Source: G963664935 sp963664935 (lineage in GTDB: Bacteria > Pseudomonadota > Gammaproteobacteria > Methylococcales > G963664935). Taken from it: 64,000 bases of DNA. Position 1 is the first letter of the stretch. Each line of letters begins with the position of its first letter. The notes beneath the pieces were generated by a model, which was given only the letters and a program-made list of their open reading frames with translations, searched no databases and was not told the origin of the DNA. The position numbers and the translations under genes are program-made. The DNA lies in contig CAXXSE010000002.1 in assembly GCA_963664935.2 (NCBI GenBank), positions 496,001-560,000 on the forward strand, given 5' to 3'. Shown in pieces: positions 1 through 11,238 of the stretch.

Positions 1-1419
1 CGCTTGTTGCCGGGATTTCAACCGGGACAAAGTATTCTCGACGTCAAGGTCGCCCGCGCCCGTCCGTACCAATTGTCCATTACTGCCGATAACTACCGGC
101 CACCCAGCACCGGCTCCGAGACCGTGAGTATGGACGGGTGGGTACGGAATTTAACCGGGTTCGGTGATTTTTTAGGTGTGTCGTTATCCTACGGAGAAGG
201 CAGGTTTGATATTGATACAGCAGCCTCGGTTCCCATTAACCGATACGATACGGTTCTCGGTTTCCGGTATGCCAACACCCATGCCTCGGTCATCGAAGAG
301 CCCCTGGACACTATCGACATTGACAACCGGTTCCGCAGTTTTGAAGTGTCGCTGATCCAGCCCATCTACCGCACCCTGGAGCGTCAGGTTATCCTCGGCG
401 TCCGGGTGGAAGCCCGGAAAAGTCGGAACACCCTTTTGGGCCGACCCTTTTCCTTTTCATTGGGTGAGGAAAACGGCGAAAAATCAAGTACCACCCGCAT
501 AGCGGGTGGTTTGAGGAAGCCCCCTTGAAGGGGGCTAAGAGCTTATATTTAGGTGGAATCCTCAACCCCAAAGAACTAGCATAACTTTCAATAAATAATT
601 CCACATCAAACTGGAAACATATTTTTGAAACTGCTCTGAATATTAATCCCTTAATGTTCCATCTATTGTTTTTTCCGATGTTTCAGCGTGATCCAATTCT
701 TCTTATTACCTTGACGGATGACCAAGTGAATTTAACAAATCTTTACGCTGGAACGGCAGAGCCTATTTGCATCGCACCGGCAGAGCCGGTGGCTTAATGT
801 AAGGAGTAAGGTCACCCCGCTGCGGCTTTCCCAGGAATTTATCGACGGCGGTTTGAAACAGGTGTTTTCGTTCCGCTCAACTTTCAGCGTGGGACTCAAA
901 GCCTTTGATGCCACCTGGCATAGCGATGGGCGCCCCGATGGCAACTATTTTAGCTGGCTGGGACAAGTACAGTATGCTCGTCGGGTGTTGGACAATGGCG
1001 CGCAATTCCGCCTTCGGGGCGATGCCCAGTTCGCCAACGATGAATTGCTTCCGTTGGAACAGTATGCGGTAGGCGGTGTTTATAGTGTTCGCGGCTATCG
1101 CGAAAATGAATTGGTGCGAGACCAAGGATTTGCAGTATCCGCCGAGTTCCATTATCCACTCATGCAGGAATCCGTGGATGGCTTTTTTCCAGGCCGGCTG
1201 GAAGCGATTCCATTCATGGACTACGGCGGGGCATGGAACGTCGGCGACAGCAGGAATATACTGTATTTACACGGGGCAGGTATCGGACTAGCGTGGATTC
1301 ATCGGCATTTTTCCGCGGAGGTATACTACGCCCATGACCTCAATCAAGCAGTTGAAAAATCCGATTATAACTTGCAGGATGCCAGTCTTTATTTTCGCGT
1401 GACGACCTTCCTATTTTGA
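1..1419 (+). pseudogene. TpsB/ShlB-type outer-membrane transporter, split by an insert
   Basis: C-terminal beta-barrel of a two-partner secretion transporter (ShlB/FhaC/HecB family), which exports a TpsA exoprotein across the outer membrane. The 5' part lies outside the window. The first part runs 1-489 and the second 808-1419, both in frame 1. The family's conserved stretch TPLRLSQEFID, then KQVFSFRSTFSVGLKAFDAT and VGGVYSVRGYRENEL (the VRGY motif), is found in the second part, and the protein ends in a typical aromatic TTFLF. The two parts are separated by 318 bp with hairpins at both ends, which brings an in-frame TGA at 526-528. Removing 490-807 restores a continuous barrel. The CHAT gene follows 16 bp later on the same strand, a common pairing with TPS systems. 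The split is seen directly; loss of function is inferred. Confidence 0.85.
490..807. mobile_element. 318 bp hairpin-ended insert, probably non-autonomous
   Basis: Interrupts the TpsB gene. The left end carries two perfect stem-loops (490-510, stem CCACCCGC/GCGGGTGG; 518-536, stem GCCCCC/GGGGGC) and the right end one (775-791, stem CACCGG/CCGGTG). No convincing open frame lies inside, and no terminal inverted repeat joins the two ends. Hairpins near both ends without TIRs fit a palindrome-associated element mobilised by an IS200/IS605-type Y1 transposase. That family assignment is inference. Confidence 0.6.
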
Positions 1420-1435
1420 TTTCGGTGATTATCCA

Positions 1436-3853
1436 GTGACCTTAGAATATAGTCGAGAAGCGTATTCATTTAAATCCAATCGCAACATTGTATTGTTGTT
1501 CATTTCGCTGTTGATCGGCTCTAGTCCGCTCGAAGCGGACCTAAAAACGATCCCGGATAGCATTACCCAACTGATCGCCGAGAGGGAAAGCTTCCGGCAA
1601 AGTGGCCATTTGCATGAAGCCCTCGGCGCCTTTGCCGACGCATTAGTCGCCGCAAAACAACTTTCAGCGTCCAAAGCTGAAGCATTGTCGATGGGCCTAA
1701 TTGGCTATACTTACCTACTCCAACGCCGCTATCAACTGGCCGAGAAATCATTAAACCAGGCCATGGCATTATCGGTCCAACAGCCATGGCCGGATCTCGC
1801 CGCGCTTAACGCCAATTACCTCGGGATTTTTTACCATGGCCAACGCCGTCCAACGCTTTCAGAGCAATATTATCAAAAGAGCTTAAAATGGGCATTGCGG
1901 GCTCAGGACCAAGCTTTGGCCGTTCAAGCAAAACTTAATTTGGCCCGGTTGGCCAACGCCGCAAAAGATCCTAAACGGGCTTGGGCACTGCTTAACGAAG
2001 TTCGATTATCAATTCCCGCTATTGGCGCAACGGGCGAGCAAGCGCGTTTCTGGCTCCAACTGGGCTACCAGACACTGAAACTTAAAACGGACGTCGAAAT
2101 CGCAACAAGCACTCGGCTCGAAATTGCTTTTCAAGCCTTAGGGAAAGCATCGAAACTGGCGGTTCAACAACAGGATCAGCGTATCGAGAGTCTGGCTCAA
2201 GGCTACCTTGGACAATTGTACGAATCGCAAAATCGGCTCAACGATGCGCTGGTTTTTACCGATCGAGCTACCGATATCGCCCAGCGGATCGATGCCAAAG
2301 AGTTATTGCTCCTATGGGACTGGCAGCGTGGACGTATCCTAAACGTCCAGGGGAAAACCCAGCCGGCGCTGGCTGCATACCAGCGCGCGGTGGATTATAT
2401 TGAAGTGATCCGCCAGGACATTCCAGTAGATTACCACGACGGCCGCTCGTCATTCCGGGAAACCCTGGAGCCGGTTTACCTGGGTTTGGCTGACCTGCTA
2501 TTGCAGCAGGCCAATCAGCTTGATCATCCCGATGAGACGATACGGCTGTTGAAAAAAGCACGAAAAACGGTTGAATTAATCAAAAAAACCGAATTGGAAG
2601 ACTATTTCAATAATCGCTGCGATATTCAAACCCTGCCCGAAGTCGATCTTGAACGCATTGCACCCAAAAGCGCTGCCCTATACCCTGTTATATTGCCGAA
2701 CCGATTAGAATTGTTAGTCAGCATTGGCGATGCCATTTTCCACCGGACAGTACCTGTTGCCGCAACCGCAATCAATCAACACGCCCGATCGTTAGCCAAG
2801 GTTTTGCGATGGAACCGTGAGGGCTACCAAAAAAGCGCCCAACAACTCTATCAATGGCTGATCGCACCGATCGGTGACGTATTGCAACGCCATGGTATCG
2901 ATACACTGGTATTCATCCCGGATGGTGCGCTGCGTCTTGTTCCCATGGCGGCGCTGTTTGACGGGGAAAAATTTTTGATCGAACGCTATGCGGTGGTTCG
3001 TTCGCCCGGTTTAACCTTGTTGGATCCCAAACCCATTCCGCGACAAGATATGAGCACATTACTCGCGGGTTTGAGCAAACCTGGACCAGTGATCAGAAAG
3101 CTACCCGCCCAGGTTTTAAACAATTTGATCTCTTCGGTAACCGACACGACCGAGCTCCGCGCGGTTCCTTTGAATAAAATGGGACTTAGGGCTTCATCTC
3201 TGACCCGTAGCCAACCCCACTCTCAAACAGGACATATAGACCCAGAAATAATTAAGCTATTACTGGACGACCCCGCCATTTTCAAAAAAGTCCAGGAAAG
3301 CTTAACCATCCCCGGGGCAAAGAAGGAAATTATTGCATTGTCCAAACTTCTAGACTCCAAATTCCTTTTGGACGAAACCTTTATCAAGCAAAGGTTGGGC
3401 GATGAAATTCTAAAAGCACCGTATCGTGTGGTGCACATTGCATCGCACGGTGTTTTCGCCCATTCGTCAGAACAAAGCTATATCATGGCTTACGACGAAA
3501 TATTGACCATGGATTAACTTGAGATTCTACTGAGTTCTGAAAAATTTCGTGACACCCCCATCGAGCTACTGACCTTAAGCGCATGTCAGACCGCCGAAGG
3601 CGGTGACCGTGCCCCACTGGGAATCAGCGGCATCGCTTTCAAAGCCAATGTACGCAGTGTTTTGGGTTCCCTGTGGCCGGTGTCGGACAATGCAACTATG
3701 GAATTAATGCAAACTTTTTATCAAAAATTAAGCATACCTGAGGTATCCAAAGCGAGGGCATTGCAGCAGGCCCAATTGCGTCTGTTAGCGGATCCGAAAA
3801 AGAAACATCCGTTTTATTGGTCACCTTTTATCCTAATCGGGAATTGGTTGTAG
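1436..3853 (+). CDS. TPR-CHAT domain protein, with in-frame TAA before the catalytic Cys
   Basis: About 805 codons from a GTG start. Residues ~15-35 look like a signal or membrane segment, then come TPR-like helical pairs (~50-340), then a C-terminal CHAT domain, a caspase-like cysteine protease fold. The catalytic His lies in HIASHG (codon 3446-3448) and the catalytic Cys in LSACQTAEGG (codon 3584-3586), followed by the usual GSLWPVSD. Between them, at 3515-3517, is one TAA in the phrase LTMD-TAA-LEILLSSE. Everything before and after it stays in frame to a TAG at 3851. If UAA terminates, the product loses its Cys and is dead; if read as Gln (LTMDQLE is a usual CHAT sequence) the protein is complete. 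It sits directly behind the TpsB gene, suggesting a secretion-linked protease role. Confidence 0.85.
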
Positions 3854-3897
3854 ATGATCGTAATTTCATACTAAAAAAGCACCCTAAAGTACGTCTT

Positions 3898-5292
3898 CTA
3901 TTCTCGCCGCCAATTTGTCCCGCCGGGAACATCTTCCAAAACCACGCCCTGCAGTTTCAACTCATCTCGGATACGATCCGCTTGAGACCAGTCCTTGTTG
4001 TTCTTAGCGTCTAATCGTTGTTGTATAAGGCTGGCTATGTTTTCGTCGGTCAACTCATCGGTTCTTTGGCCATCGCTGAATTGAAGAAAATCCTCCGGAT
4101 TATTCTCCAATAGCCCAAGAATGCTCCCTAAAAATTTAAGCTTTGTGGCAAGTGATTCGGCAAGCGAGGGATCGTTTGCTTTTTGCCGGTTGATGTCGCG
4201 AGCTAGATCGAAAAGAACGGAAACCGCAATCGCGGTATTAAAATCGTCGGACATGGCTTCTTCGAATCGGCGTTGGTATACGGAGCCCCGTTCGGTTTCA
4301 TTGAGATTGGAGCCCAAACCCCGTAACGCTGTATAAAGCCGGGTTAGCGCGGACGCCGCCTCATCAAGTTGTTCATCGGCATAATTCAGTGGACTGCGAT
4401 AATGGCTGCCCAAGATGAACATGCGGATAACTTCAGGCCGATATCGCTTCATCACTTCGCGAACCGTGAAGAAATTACCCAACGACTTGGACATCTTTTC
4501 CTCATTAATGCGCACGAATCCATTGTGCATCCACAGGTTGACAAACTTTTCGCCGGTTGCGCCTTCCGCTTGCGCAATTTCATTTTCATGATGGGGAAAC
4601 TGTAAATCCATGCCGCCCCCATGGATGTCAAAATGATTACCCAAGCAACCGGTCGACATGGCCGAACATTCGATATGCCAACCGGGACGCCCCATATCCC
4701 ATGGCGAATCCCATGAAGGCTCCCCCGGCTTTGCCTTTTTCCACAACACAAAATCTAAAGGATCCTGCTTCGCTTGATCGATATCCACTCGTTCACCGGC
4801 ACGAAGCTCGTCGGTATTCTTACCTGATAATTTCCCATAACCCTCAAACTTTGCAACCGAATAAAACACATCGCCGTTTTTAGCCAAGTAGGCATAGCGC
4901 TTGTTGATAAGCTCCGAAATCATGGAAACCATGGCATCCATCGATTGGGTCGCCCTCGGTTCAATGTCTGGTGGCAACACGTTCAATGCCCGTTCATCTT
5001 CGTGCATTGCGTCGATATAGCGCTCGGTCAAATCCGATATCGTTTCGCCATTTTGGTTGGCGCGTACGATAATTTTGTCGTCCACGTCGGTTATGTTACG
5101 AACATAGGTCAAATCGTATTTCAAATGGCGAAAATAGCGCGCCACCACATCGAATACAACCATCACCCGGGCATGGCCTAGATGACAATAATCATAAACC
5201 GTCATACCACAGACATAAATCCGTGCCTTACCAGGTTCAATGGGGTTGAACGCTTCTTTCTTGCGGGTCAGCGTGTTGAAAATCTTTAACAT
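3898..5292 (-). CDS. cysS: Cysteinyl-tRNA synthetase
   Basis: Full-length 464-residue class I aminoacyl-tRNA synthetase that charges tRNA-Cys in the cytoplasm. The start MLKIFNTLTRKKEAF is typical. The zinc-binding Cys is in YVCGMTVYD, the HIGH-type signature is HLGH, DVDDKII follows, and the second signature is KMSKS near residue 270. Length is normal for the family (~460). It ends in TAG, 45 bp from the convergent CHAT gene. No operon partner is evident: the next gene on the strand starts about 100 bp upstream. Identification is secure. Confidence 0.97.
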   Translation of the reverse strand: MLKIFNTLTRKKEAFNPIEPGKARIYVCGMTVYDYCHLGHARVMVVFDVVARYFRHLKYDLTYVRNITDVDDKIIVRANQNGETISDLTERYIDAMHEDERALNVLPPDIEPRATQSMDAMVSMISELINKRYAYLAKNGDVFYSVAKFEGYGKLSGKNTDELRAGERVDIDQAKQDPLDFVLWKKAKPGEPSWDSPWDMGRPGWHIECSAMSTGCLGNHFDIHGGGMDLQFPHHENEIAQAEGATGEKFVNLWMHNGFVRINEEKMSKSLGNFFTVREVMKRYRPEVIRMFILGSHYRSPLNYADEQLDEAASALTRLYTALRGLGSNLNETERGSVYQRRFEEAMSDDFNTAIAVSVLFDLARDINRQKANDPSLAESLATKLKFLGSILGLLENNPEDFLQFSDGQRTDELTDENIASLIQQRLDAKNNKDWSQADRIRDELKLQGVVLEDVPGGTNWRRE

Positions 5293-5388
5293 AAATTTTG
5301 TGGGATATCCGGTGGTTTGCTTCAGTGCGGTATTGTTGATTAAATATTGCGTCTAATTATCCGATCTATTGGAGCATTAAACCGGCGG

Positions 5389-6588
5389 TTATTCTAAATG
5401 TGGCGTTCTATTAACACAAACAACCGTCAAATCGTCAACAAGCGGATGGACAAACCCAGCATTTAACCTGTCGATCAAGGTATTAAGCAAAATTTCAACG
5501 GGGATCTCGTGAAAGCATTCTCCGACCAGCTTGACGAACCCTTCCTCCTCAAGTCGTCCACCGCCGAGCAATTTGCTTTCCGTTACGGCATCGCTATATA
5601 AAATAAGCGATGCACCGGGAGGAAAAGGCAGTTCGCGGTTTTCGTATTGGGAATCGTTAAACATACCCAGGGGAAAGCCTTCGCCGCCGCCGATGCGTGG
5701 ATCGTCCTCTCCGGGCAACAAAACCAAAGGGCTCGGAGTGGCTGCGCCAGCATAGATCAATCGGTTATTTGAGCGGTCGATAACGCCGTAAAACATGGTC
5801 GCGAATTGACCGGGCGGCAACAGGGGTGAAAGGCGATTATTCAATGTATGCAGAAAAACAGCGGGGTCATTCCCGTAGTCTCTACCATCGTTTAGTAGGG
5901 TATGAAGGCGAAAGGTATTAAGGGCAGCGTTGACGCCATGGCCGGAAAAATCGGCGATCATCACGGCAATCCGATGTTCATCCAGGTTTTTTAAGCTCCA
6001 GTAATCTCCACCCAATTCGGAACTCGGCGCGAAATGGGCATTGACATCGAGTTGGTGGTTATTTCGTATTGTTTCCAACAGATTGGCGTCCGGAAGAAGG
6101 CAGTCCTGAGTGTCGCGCGCTATTTTCAGTTCTCCGGCAACCCGATTGCGATAGTTCTCGAGTTGGTCCGTCAAGTGCTTTAACTTATTCCGTTGGCCAA
6201 TCAGTTCCAGATGATTTCTAACTCGGGCCTTGACGATTGGCGGACTGAAAGGTTTGGTTATGAAATCGATCGCCCCGGCTTCGAATCCTTCGGCCTCATC
6301 CTGTTCTTGATCCTTCGCGGTGACAAAAATCACCGGGATTTGGCTTGTATCCTGGTGTGCCTTGAGGCGTCGGCAAACTTCATACCCATCGACCCCAGTC
6401 ATCATAACATCCAGAAGAATAAGATCGGGATTTTTGGTCCGCGCAATGTCAAGTGCCGATTCACCGTTAATCGCAAATAACGTTTCCACTTCATCACGTA
6501 GCACCGCGGAAAGTATTTTGATGTTCATGACTTGATCATCAACAATCAGCACGGTCTGGGAAAGCGACAATTGGGTCATTCGAGTCAT
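5389..6588 (-). CDS. Response regulator with PP2C (RsbU/SpoIIE-type) phosphatase output
   Basis: 399 residues. The N-terminal receiver domain (~10-130) has the acidic pair in IVDD, the phosphoacceptor Asp in ILLDVMMTGVDG and the Lys in TKPF. A short coiled linker is followed by a PP2C-type serine phosphatase (~180-395) with metal-binding Asp residues in GGDYW and IADFSGHG and a late DD in VDDLTVV. The start ATG overlaps the TGA of the sensor kinase (ATGA), so the pair is translationally coupled. Likely role (inference): phosphorylation by the kinase relay activates dephosphorylation of the STAS protein encoded divergently. It stops at TAA (5389-5391); a TAG follows 11 codons later, after one more TAA. 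Confidence 0.92.
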   Translation of the reverse strand: MTRMTQLSLSQTVLIVDDQVMNIKILSAVLRDEVETLFAINGESALDIARTKNPDLILLDVMMTGVDGYEVCRRLKAHQDTSQIPVIFVTAKDQEQDEAEGFEAGAIDFITKPFSPPIVKARVRNHLELIGQRNKLKHLTDQLENYRNRVAGELKIARDTQDCLLPDANLLETIRNNHQLDVNAHFAPSSELGGDYWSLKNLDEHRIAVMIADFSGHGVNAALNTFRLHTLLNDGRDYGNDPAVFLHTLNNRLSPLLPPGQFATMFYGVIDRSNNRLIYAGAATPSPLVLLPGEDDPRIGGGEGFPLGMFNDSQYENRELPFPPGASLILYSDAVTESKLLGGGRLEEEGFVKLVGECFHEIPVEILLNTLIDRLNAGFVHPLVDDLTVVCVNRTPHLE

Positions 6589-9500
6589 TTTTCCAGTTGG
6601 ATTCCGAGTGATTCGGTGAGATTTTCCAGTATTTTCAACGCTTGCTCAAACTCCAGATCGGTGATCGCCTTTTGCAGTTCACTCAGTTCTACGTCAAAAC
6701 CGACGCCGCCCATTTCTTGTTTAAAGGCTTGGAATAAATCCTCCGCCCTCATGTTATGCTCACGAAGGCTGTCGGCTACGGCATTCGCGCAAGGAATTAG
6801 AACATCTTTATATTCTTTTTGAGCGTTTTGATATTCCACCTGTGGGGGTACTTCGCGGGTGCGAATGGAATCAATAGACGCCATGACTTTCGTTATTTCA
6901 GCCTCGAATCGTTGCATCAACCCATCCACTGCGTAGACCGTATCTTTCCCCAATTCGAATTCAAGTTTTTTCGCTACTTAAAATACATTGGTAGCCGACA
7001 AATTGCCACTGAGTCCCTTGACAGGGTGAATAATTTGCCGGGCTATTTTAATATGTCCTTGTTGAAGCGCCTCTTCCAACTGGGGACCTATATTACGTAG
7101 GTCTTCGTAGAACGAATAAAGGAGGTTTTGATATAGCGCAACATTTCCCCCAACTCGCCCTATACCCTGGGCAAGATCAAAGCCTGGCAAGAAATCCGGC
7201 AAATCAACTTCAACTTGTTTTGTTTCAGACTTAGTTTGATTATTAGCACTTTCAGGTTCGGCATAACTCCGCTCAATGCAGGAGAGCAGTACAGCGAATA
7301 GTCTTTCCGGCTCAATTGGCTTGGCGACATGTTCATTCATCCCTGCTTCAAGGCATCGTCGGCGTTCTTCTTCCAGGGTATGCGCGGTCATGGCAATAAT
7401 GGGGATTGACCGGTCGCCCCATTCCTCGCGAATAATGCGGGTGGCTTCAAAACCATCCATTTCCGGCATCTGCAAATCCATCAGTACCGCGGCAAATGAA
7501 TAATCCTTTCCACTCAACAAGGATAATGCCACCCGTCCATTGTTAGCGGTTTCGACTAACATTCCAGCGTTTTCCAGTATTTCCCGGGCGACCATTTGGT
7601 TTATCGCATTGTCGTCCACTAACAATAACCGGCATCCTTTTAGCCTTTCCCGCGCCTCCTTTTGGAATGGCCCTATACCTGCCACCGTGGTCTGTCTAAC
7701 CGTTTTATGGCTAAACACATTCATTACCGCGTCCAACAAAGCAGAGGGATTAACCGGTTTACTCAGAAAACCATCCAGTTTTACGCCTTCCGCCTGTTCC
7801 AGAAGTACTTCCCGATCGTAAGCGGTGACCATAATGACGGTGGGCGTTTTTTTGAGATGGGTGTGAGCTTGTATTTGGCGCGTTGCCTCGATCCCGTCTA
7901 CTTCAGGCATTTTCCAATCCATCAAAACGACATCGTAGGGGGTGAATTCATTGGCCGCGATACGCTCCAGTTCGATGATTGCTTCTTGACCCGACCCAAC
8001 GGTTTTGGCTTTGAAGGACAGCGATGTCAGCATTTTTGACAATACTTCGCGCGCCGTTGCGCAATCGTCGACCACCAGTATACGCATCCCCTGTTCGTTC
8101 TGAGAGGATTTCTGAACAGATTTCGGTTTTCCGGCTTGCAACTTGAAATCCGCCAAAAAATGGAATGTACTGCCTTGGCCGGGTATGCTATCCACTCCGA
8201 TTTCGCCACCCATCGTTTCAACCAGCTGCTTACAAATCGCAAGGCCTAAGCCCGTACCCCCATATTTTCGTGTGGTAGAGCTGTCGGCCTGAGTGAAGGT
8301 CTGAAACAATCTATCCTGTTGCGTTTTAGAGATTCCAATGCCGGTATCGCGCACCGAGAATCGTAACCGAACGCTATCCGGCAACTTTTCCTTTAACTGA
8401 ATGGTGAGCAGTACTTCACCTTTGTCGGTAAACTTAATGGCATTACTACAAAGATTGATCAAAATCTGCCCCAAGCGTAAAGGATCGCCCACCAGTCCAT
8501 TTGGAACATCGGAATCCATGAGAAATAGAAATTCAAGCTCCTTTTCCGCGGCCTTAAGCCCAATTACATCCGCCAGCCGCACTAGAACATCGTCGATCTC
8601 AAAATCGATGGAATCAAGGCTTAGTTTCCCCGCTTCGATCTTGGAGAAATCGAGAATATCATTGATGACACCCAAAAGAGCGTCGGCGGCGTGTTGAACT
8701 TTGGTCAAATAGTCCTGCTGCTTTCCCGTCAAATCGGTTTGCAAGACAAGGCGGGTAAGACCAATGATCGCATTCATCGGGGTTCTGATTTCGTGACTCA
8801 TATTAGCCAGGAAACTGGCTTTGGCCCGGGTTGCATCTTCCGCGGCAATCCGCGCCGCATTCAAAGCCTTTTCCACGGCCTTGCGTTCGGTAATATCCCG
8901 AACTATCCCGGTGAAAAGACGACTGTCTTCGATTTGCATTTCCGTTACCGACATATCCATCGGAAAGATCGTACCGTCAGATCTTTTTCCTTGAATTTCA
9001 CGACTACTACCCATAAAACGAGCCGTACCCGTTGCCAGATAACTTTGCAATAAGGTGTCATATTCTCGCCGGTAAGTCAGAGGCAATAGCAAACCAAATC
9101 TCAAACCGATAACATCATCGGCATTGAAACCGAAAATGTTTTCGGCTGCGGGATTAAAGGACTCTATACGACCCTTTTCATCGATCGTAATAATGCCTTC
9201 AACCGCATTTTCTATCACCGAGCGCAGGCGAATCTCACTCGCCGCCACGGCTTTCTTTTGCCTTTGAACCTGCCTGATCCACAACCCCGCGAAAAAAAGC
9301 AGTACCGTCAATACACCGCCCACCCGCCACAAAAGTGAATAGTCGATAACCGGATCGTATTCCACCGACACCCACCTTTGATGGATAAGCGTGTGTTCTT
9401 CGGGGCGGATCGTGGAGAGTACCTTGTCAAAAATTTCCGTCATTTGAGACATGTCTTTATGAAAAGCAAATCTCAAATTCAAAGCTGGAATTCCAGCGGG

Positions 9501-10181
9501 CGCGGCAATTTTAAGATTCGCCAAATTATGTTTGCGAATCAGGTAAACGCCAACGGCAAGCGCTCCGACGAAAGCATCGGCTTGCCCCACCGCTACACTT
9601 TTAAGACCTTCGAACGCCGATTCGACCATGACCGGTTCCAGATCTGAATATTAGCGGGACAGCACATCGGTCACAACATATCCTTTTATCATGGCGACCT
9701 TTTTGAGGCTGAGGTCCATCAAGCCACTGATATAGGCGTAATCCGATCGGGTGATGATTACCTGGGGAATTGTTGTAAAGGGCTCGGTAAAAGCCAGATA
9801 GGTTTCGCGATGCGCTGTTTTATCGAGACAGGTCACGATATCGAGCTCTTTCCGCTGAACACTTTGAAGCGCCTCTATCCAAGTAAAACCGGGAATCATC
9901 TCCACTTGAAGGTTAAGCCGGTTCACCACCAGATTAAAATAGTCCATGCACATTCCTACGAACTCACCTTCCTTGTTTCTAAATTCAAAAGGTGGCCAAT
10001 TCGTATCCGCGGTACGCCGTACGGCACCCTGCTGCATTAACCAAGCCTGCTGTTTAGCGGTTAATCGAGTTGTATCGGCTGCTTTAATAACCGGGGTTAT
10101 CGAGAACGTCAGGACTAACAAGAAGATCCTAACCCCAGGGTACGGCGGCGTCCCTAATAAACCGCGGGAAATCAGTGTCAT
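6585..10181 (-). CDS. Hybrid sensor kinase: SBP_bac_3-TM-PAS-HisKA-HATPase-REC-REC-Hpt, two in-frame TAA
   Basis: A single reading frame of 1198 codons if two TAA codons are read through. Order: signal peptide (~17-37), periplasmic solute-binding domain (~40-280), one membrane segment (VLTVLLFFAGLWI), PAS, HisKA with HEIRTPMN, HATPase (DTGIGIS, GGTGLGLAI), two receivers (MDWKMPEVDG, MDLQMPEMDG) and a C-terminal Hpt (HPVKGLSGNLSA). TAA occurs at codon 177 (9651-9653, SR-TAA-YSDLEP, within the binding domain) and codon 1068 (6978-6980, NVF-TAA-VAKKLE, in the Hpt helix). No TAG, TGA or frameshift interrupts it. If UAA stops, this is three fragments and the sensor is dead. Both sites accept a polar residue such as Gln. 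It ends in TGA overlapping the PP2C gene start. Confidence 0.88.
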
Positions 10182-10472
10182 TTAAGGAATAGTGGAACGC
10201 TTTGTGCTGAAATTACCATTGAAATTCGTAGATCACGTAAACAAATCATATTCTTGCTTTTTATCTATTCCTGTATCTTGTCAGGAATCAGATATAAAGA
10301 AAAGCATGAAGGATTGGAGTTTGGTAGAATACAGAAATTATTATTTCAAGATCAAGTCTCCTAAATCGCTAACTCTATTGATAATTCTAATGACTTGTAT
10401 TTTCAATGAGTTGACGCCCCTAGCTCAAGCCCATTTGGAAGATACTACAACCATTCCTTTCTAAATCCCTTA
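10182..10472. promoter_or_regulatory. Divergent intergenic region between sensor kinase and RsbW-like gene
   Basis: 291 bp between divergent starts, AT-richer than its neighbours, so it must carry both promoters. I see no clear -35/-10 pair. A 90-codon frame (10192-10464) spans it, but it resembles no family I know, lacks a ribosome site and ends in a TAA just before the downstream gene, so I do not call it as a gene. Confidence 0.4.
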
Positions 10473-10898
10473 ATGGACTCAACAAAACTTTCCAGGCAAC
10501 TGGCCCGCGAAGAATTTCTAGCGCGTGCGGGCGAATTAAAGGGCCTTCGCAAAATGATTCGTCACCAACTGACTAACGAGGGGTGTGAACATGCGTTTGT
10601 CGAAAGAATGGTTCTAGCCATCACCGAAGCCTGTATGAACATCATCCAGCACGGCTACGGAACTGAAAATACTGGATCTTTCTGGGTTGAAATACTGAGC
10701 GATGGTGACGAATTGACGTTCCTCCTGACCGATTCGGCGCCAAAAATCGATATCGCCACCCTTCAATCCCGCGCCTTGGACGATATCCGCCCAGGCGGCT
10801 TAGGTGTGTATTTTATCAAAGAACTGATGGATCGCGTCGAATATCTCGAAAACGAGGAAGGATCTAACGTATTACAAATGACAAAACGAATGGCATAG
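10473..10898 (+). CDS. RsbW/SpoIIAB-like anti-sigma-type serine kinase (HATPase_c_2)
   Basis: 141 residues, the family length. The GHKL ATPase N box is ITEACMNIIQHG, the G1 region is LTDSAPKID and the G2 box is RPGGLGVYFI. Such proteins phosphorylate a STAS antagonist on Ser and, when free, bind a sigma factor or other target. First gene of a tight operon with the STAS gene (4 bp gap), mlaF and mlaE. Opposite it lies a receiver-PP2C phosphatase, so kinase, antagonist and phosphatase of a complete partner switch lie together. No sigma factor is visible nearby, so the target is unknown. Confidence 0.9.
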   Translation: MDSTKLSRQLAREEFLARAGELKGLRKMIRHQLTNEGCEHAFVERMVLAITEACMNIIQHGYGTENTGSFWVEILSDGDELTFLLTDSAPKIDIATLQSRALDDIRPGGLGVYFIKELMDRVEYLENEEGSNVLQMTKRMA

Positions 10899-10902
10899 CC
10901 CG

Positions 10903-11238
10903 ATGGAATTTACAACCACAAGCAAAGGCAATTGTTCGATTATTGCGTTGATCGGTGAAATAGACCTACAAACTTCACCACCCGCGCGTGAGCAAATGTT
11001 AGATGCGTTAAAGAAAAAGTATCATCTCATGGTCGACATGTCCGCCGTGGAGTATATCGATAGTTCCGGTATCGCCAGTTTGGTGGAAGGTTTTCAATTC
11101 GCGAAAACTCATAATCTCACATTTGGATTGGTGAATATCAGCCAGGCGACCCGGCAGGTTTTGGAATTAGCCCGTCTGGACCGTATTTTTCTTCTATTTG
11201 AATCCCTTGACGAAGGACTGGCCGCCATTAAGGAATGA
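10903..11238 (+). CDS. STAS-domain anti-sigma factor antagonist (RsbV/SpoIIAA-like)
   Basis: 111 residues, one STAS domain. The phosphorylatable Ser lies in the conserved YIDSSGIASLV near residue 55. It should be phosphorylated by the upstream RsbW-like kinase and dephosphorylated by the receiver-PP2C protein across the divergent promoter. Its TGA overlaps the ATG of the ABC ATPase gene (ATGA), so it is coupled to mlaF. Mla operons also carry a STAS protein (MlaB), so it could be the MlaB subunit instead of, or as well as, the regulator. Its position before rather than after mlaFE favours the switch role only weakly. Confidence 0.88.
   Translation: MEFTTTSKGNCSIIALIGEIDLQTSPPAREQMLDALKKKYHLMVDMSAVEYIDSSGIASLVEGFQFAKTHNLTFGLVNISQATRQVLELARLDRIFLLFESLDEGLAAIKE

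Noticed and set aside
10192..10464. 90-codon frame between divergent genes
   Set aside because: No family resemblance, no ribosome site, and it fills a region that must hold two promoters.
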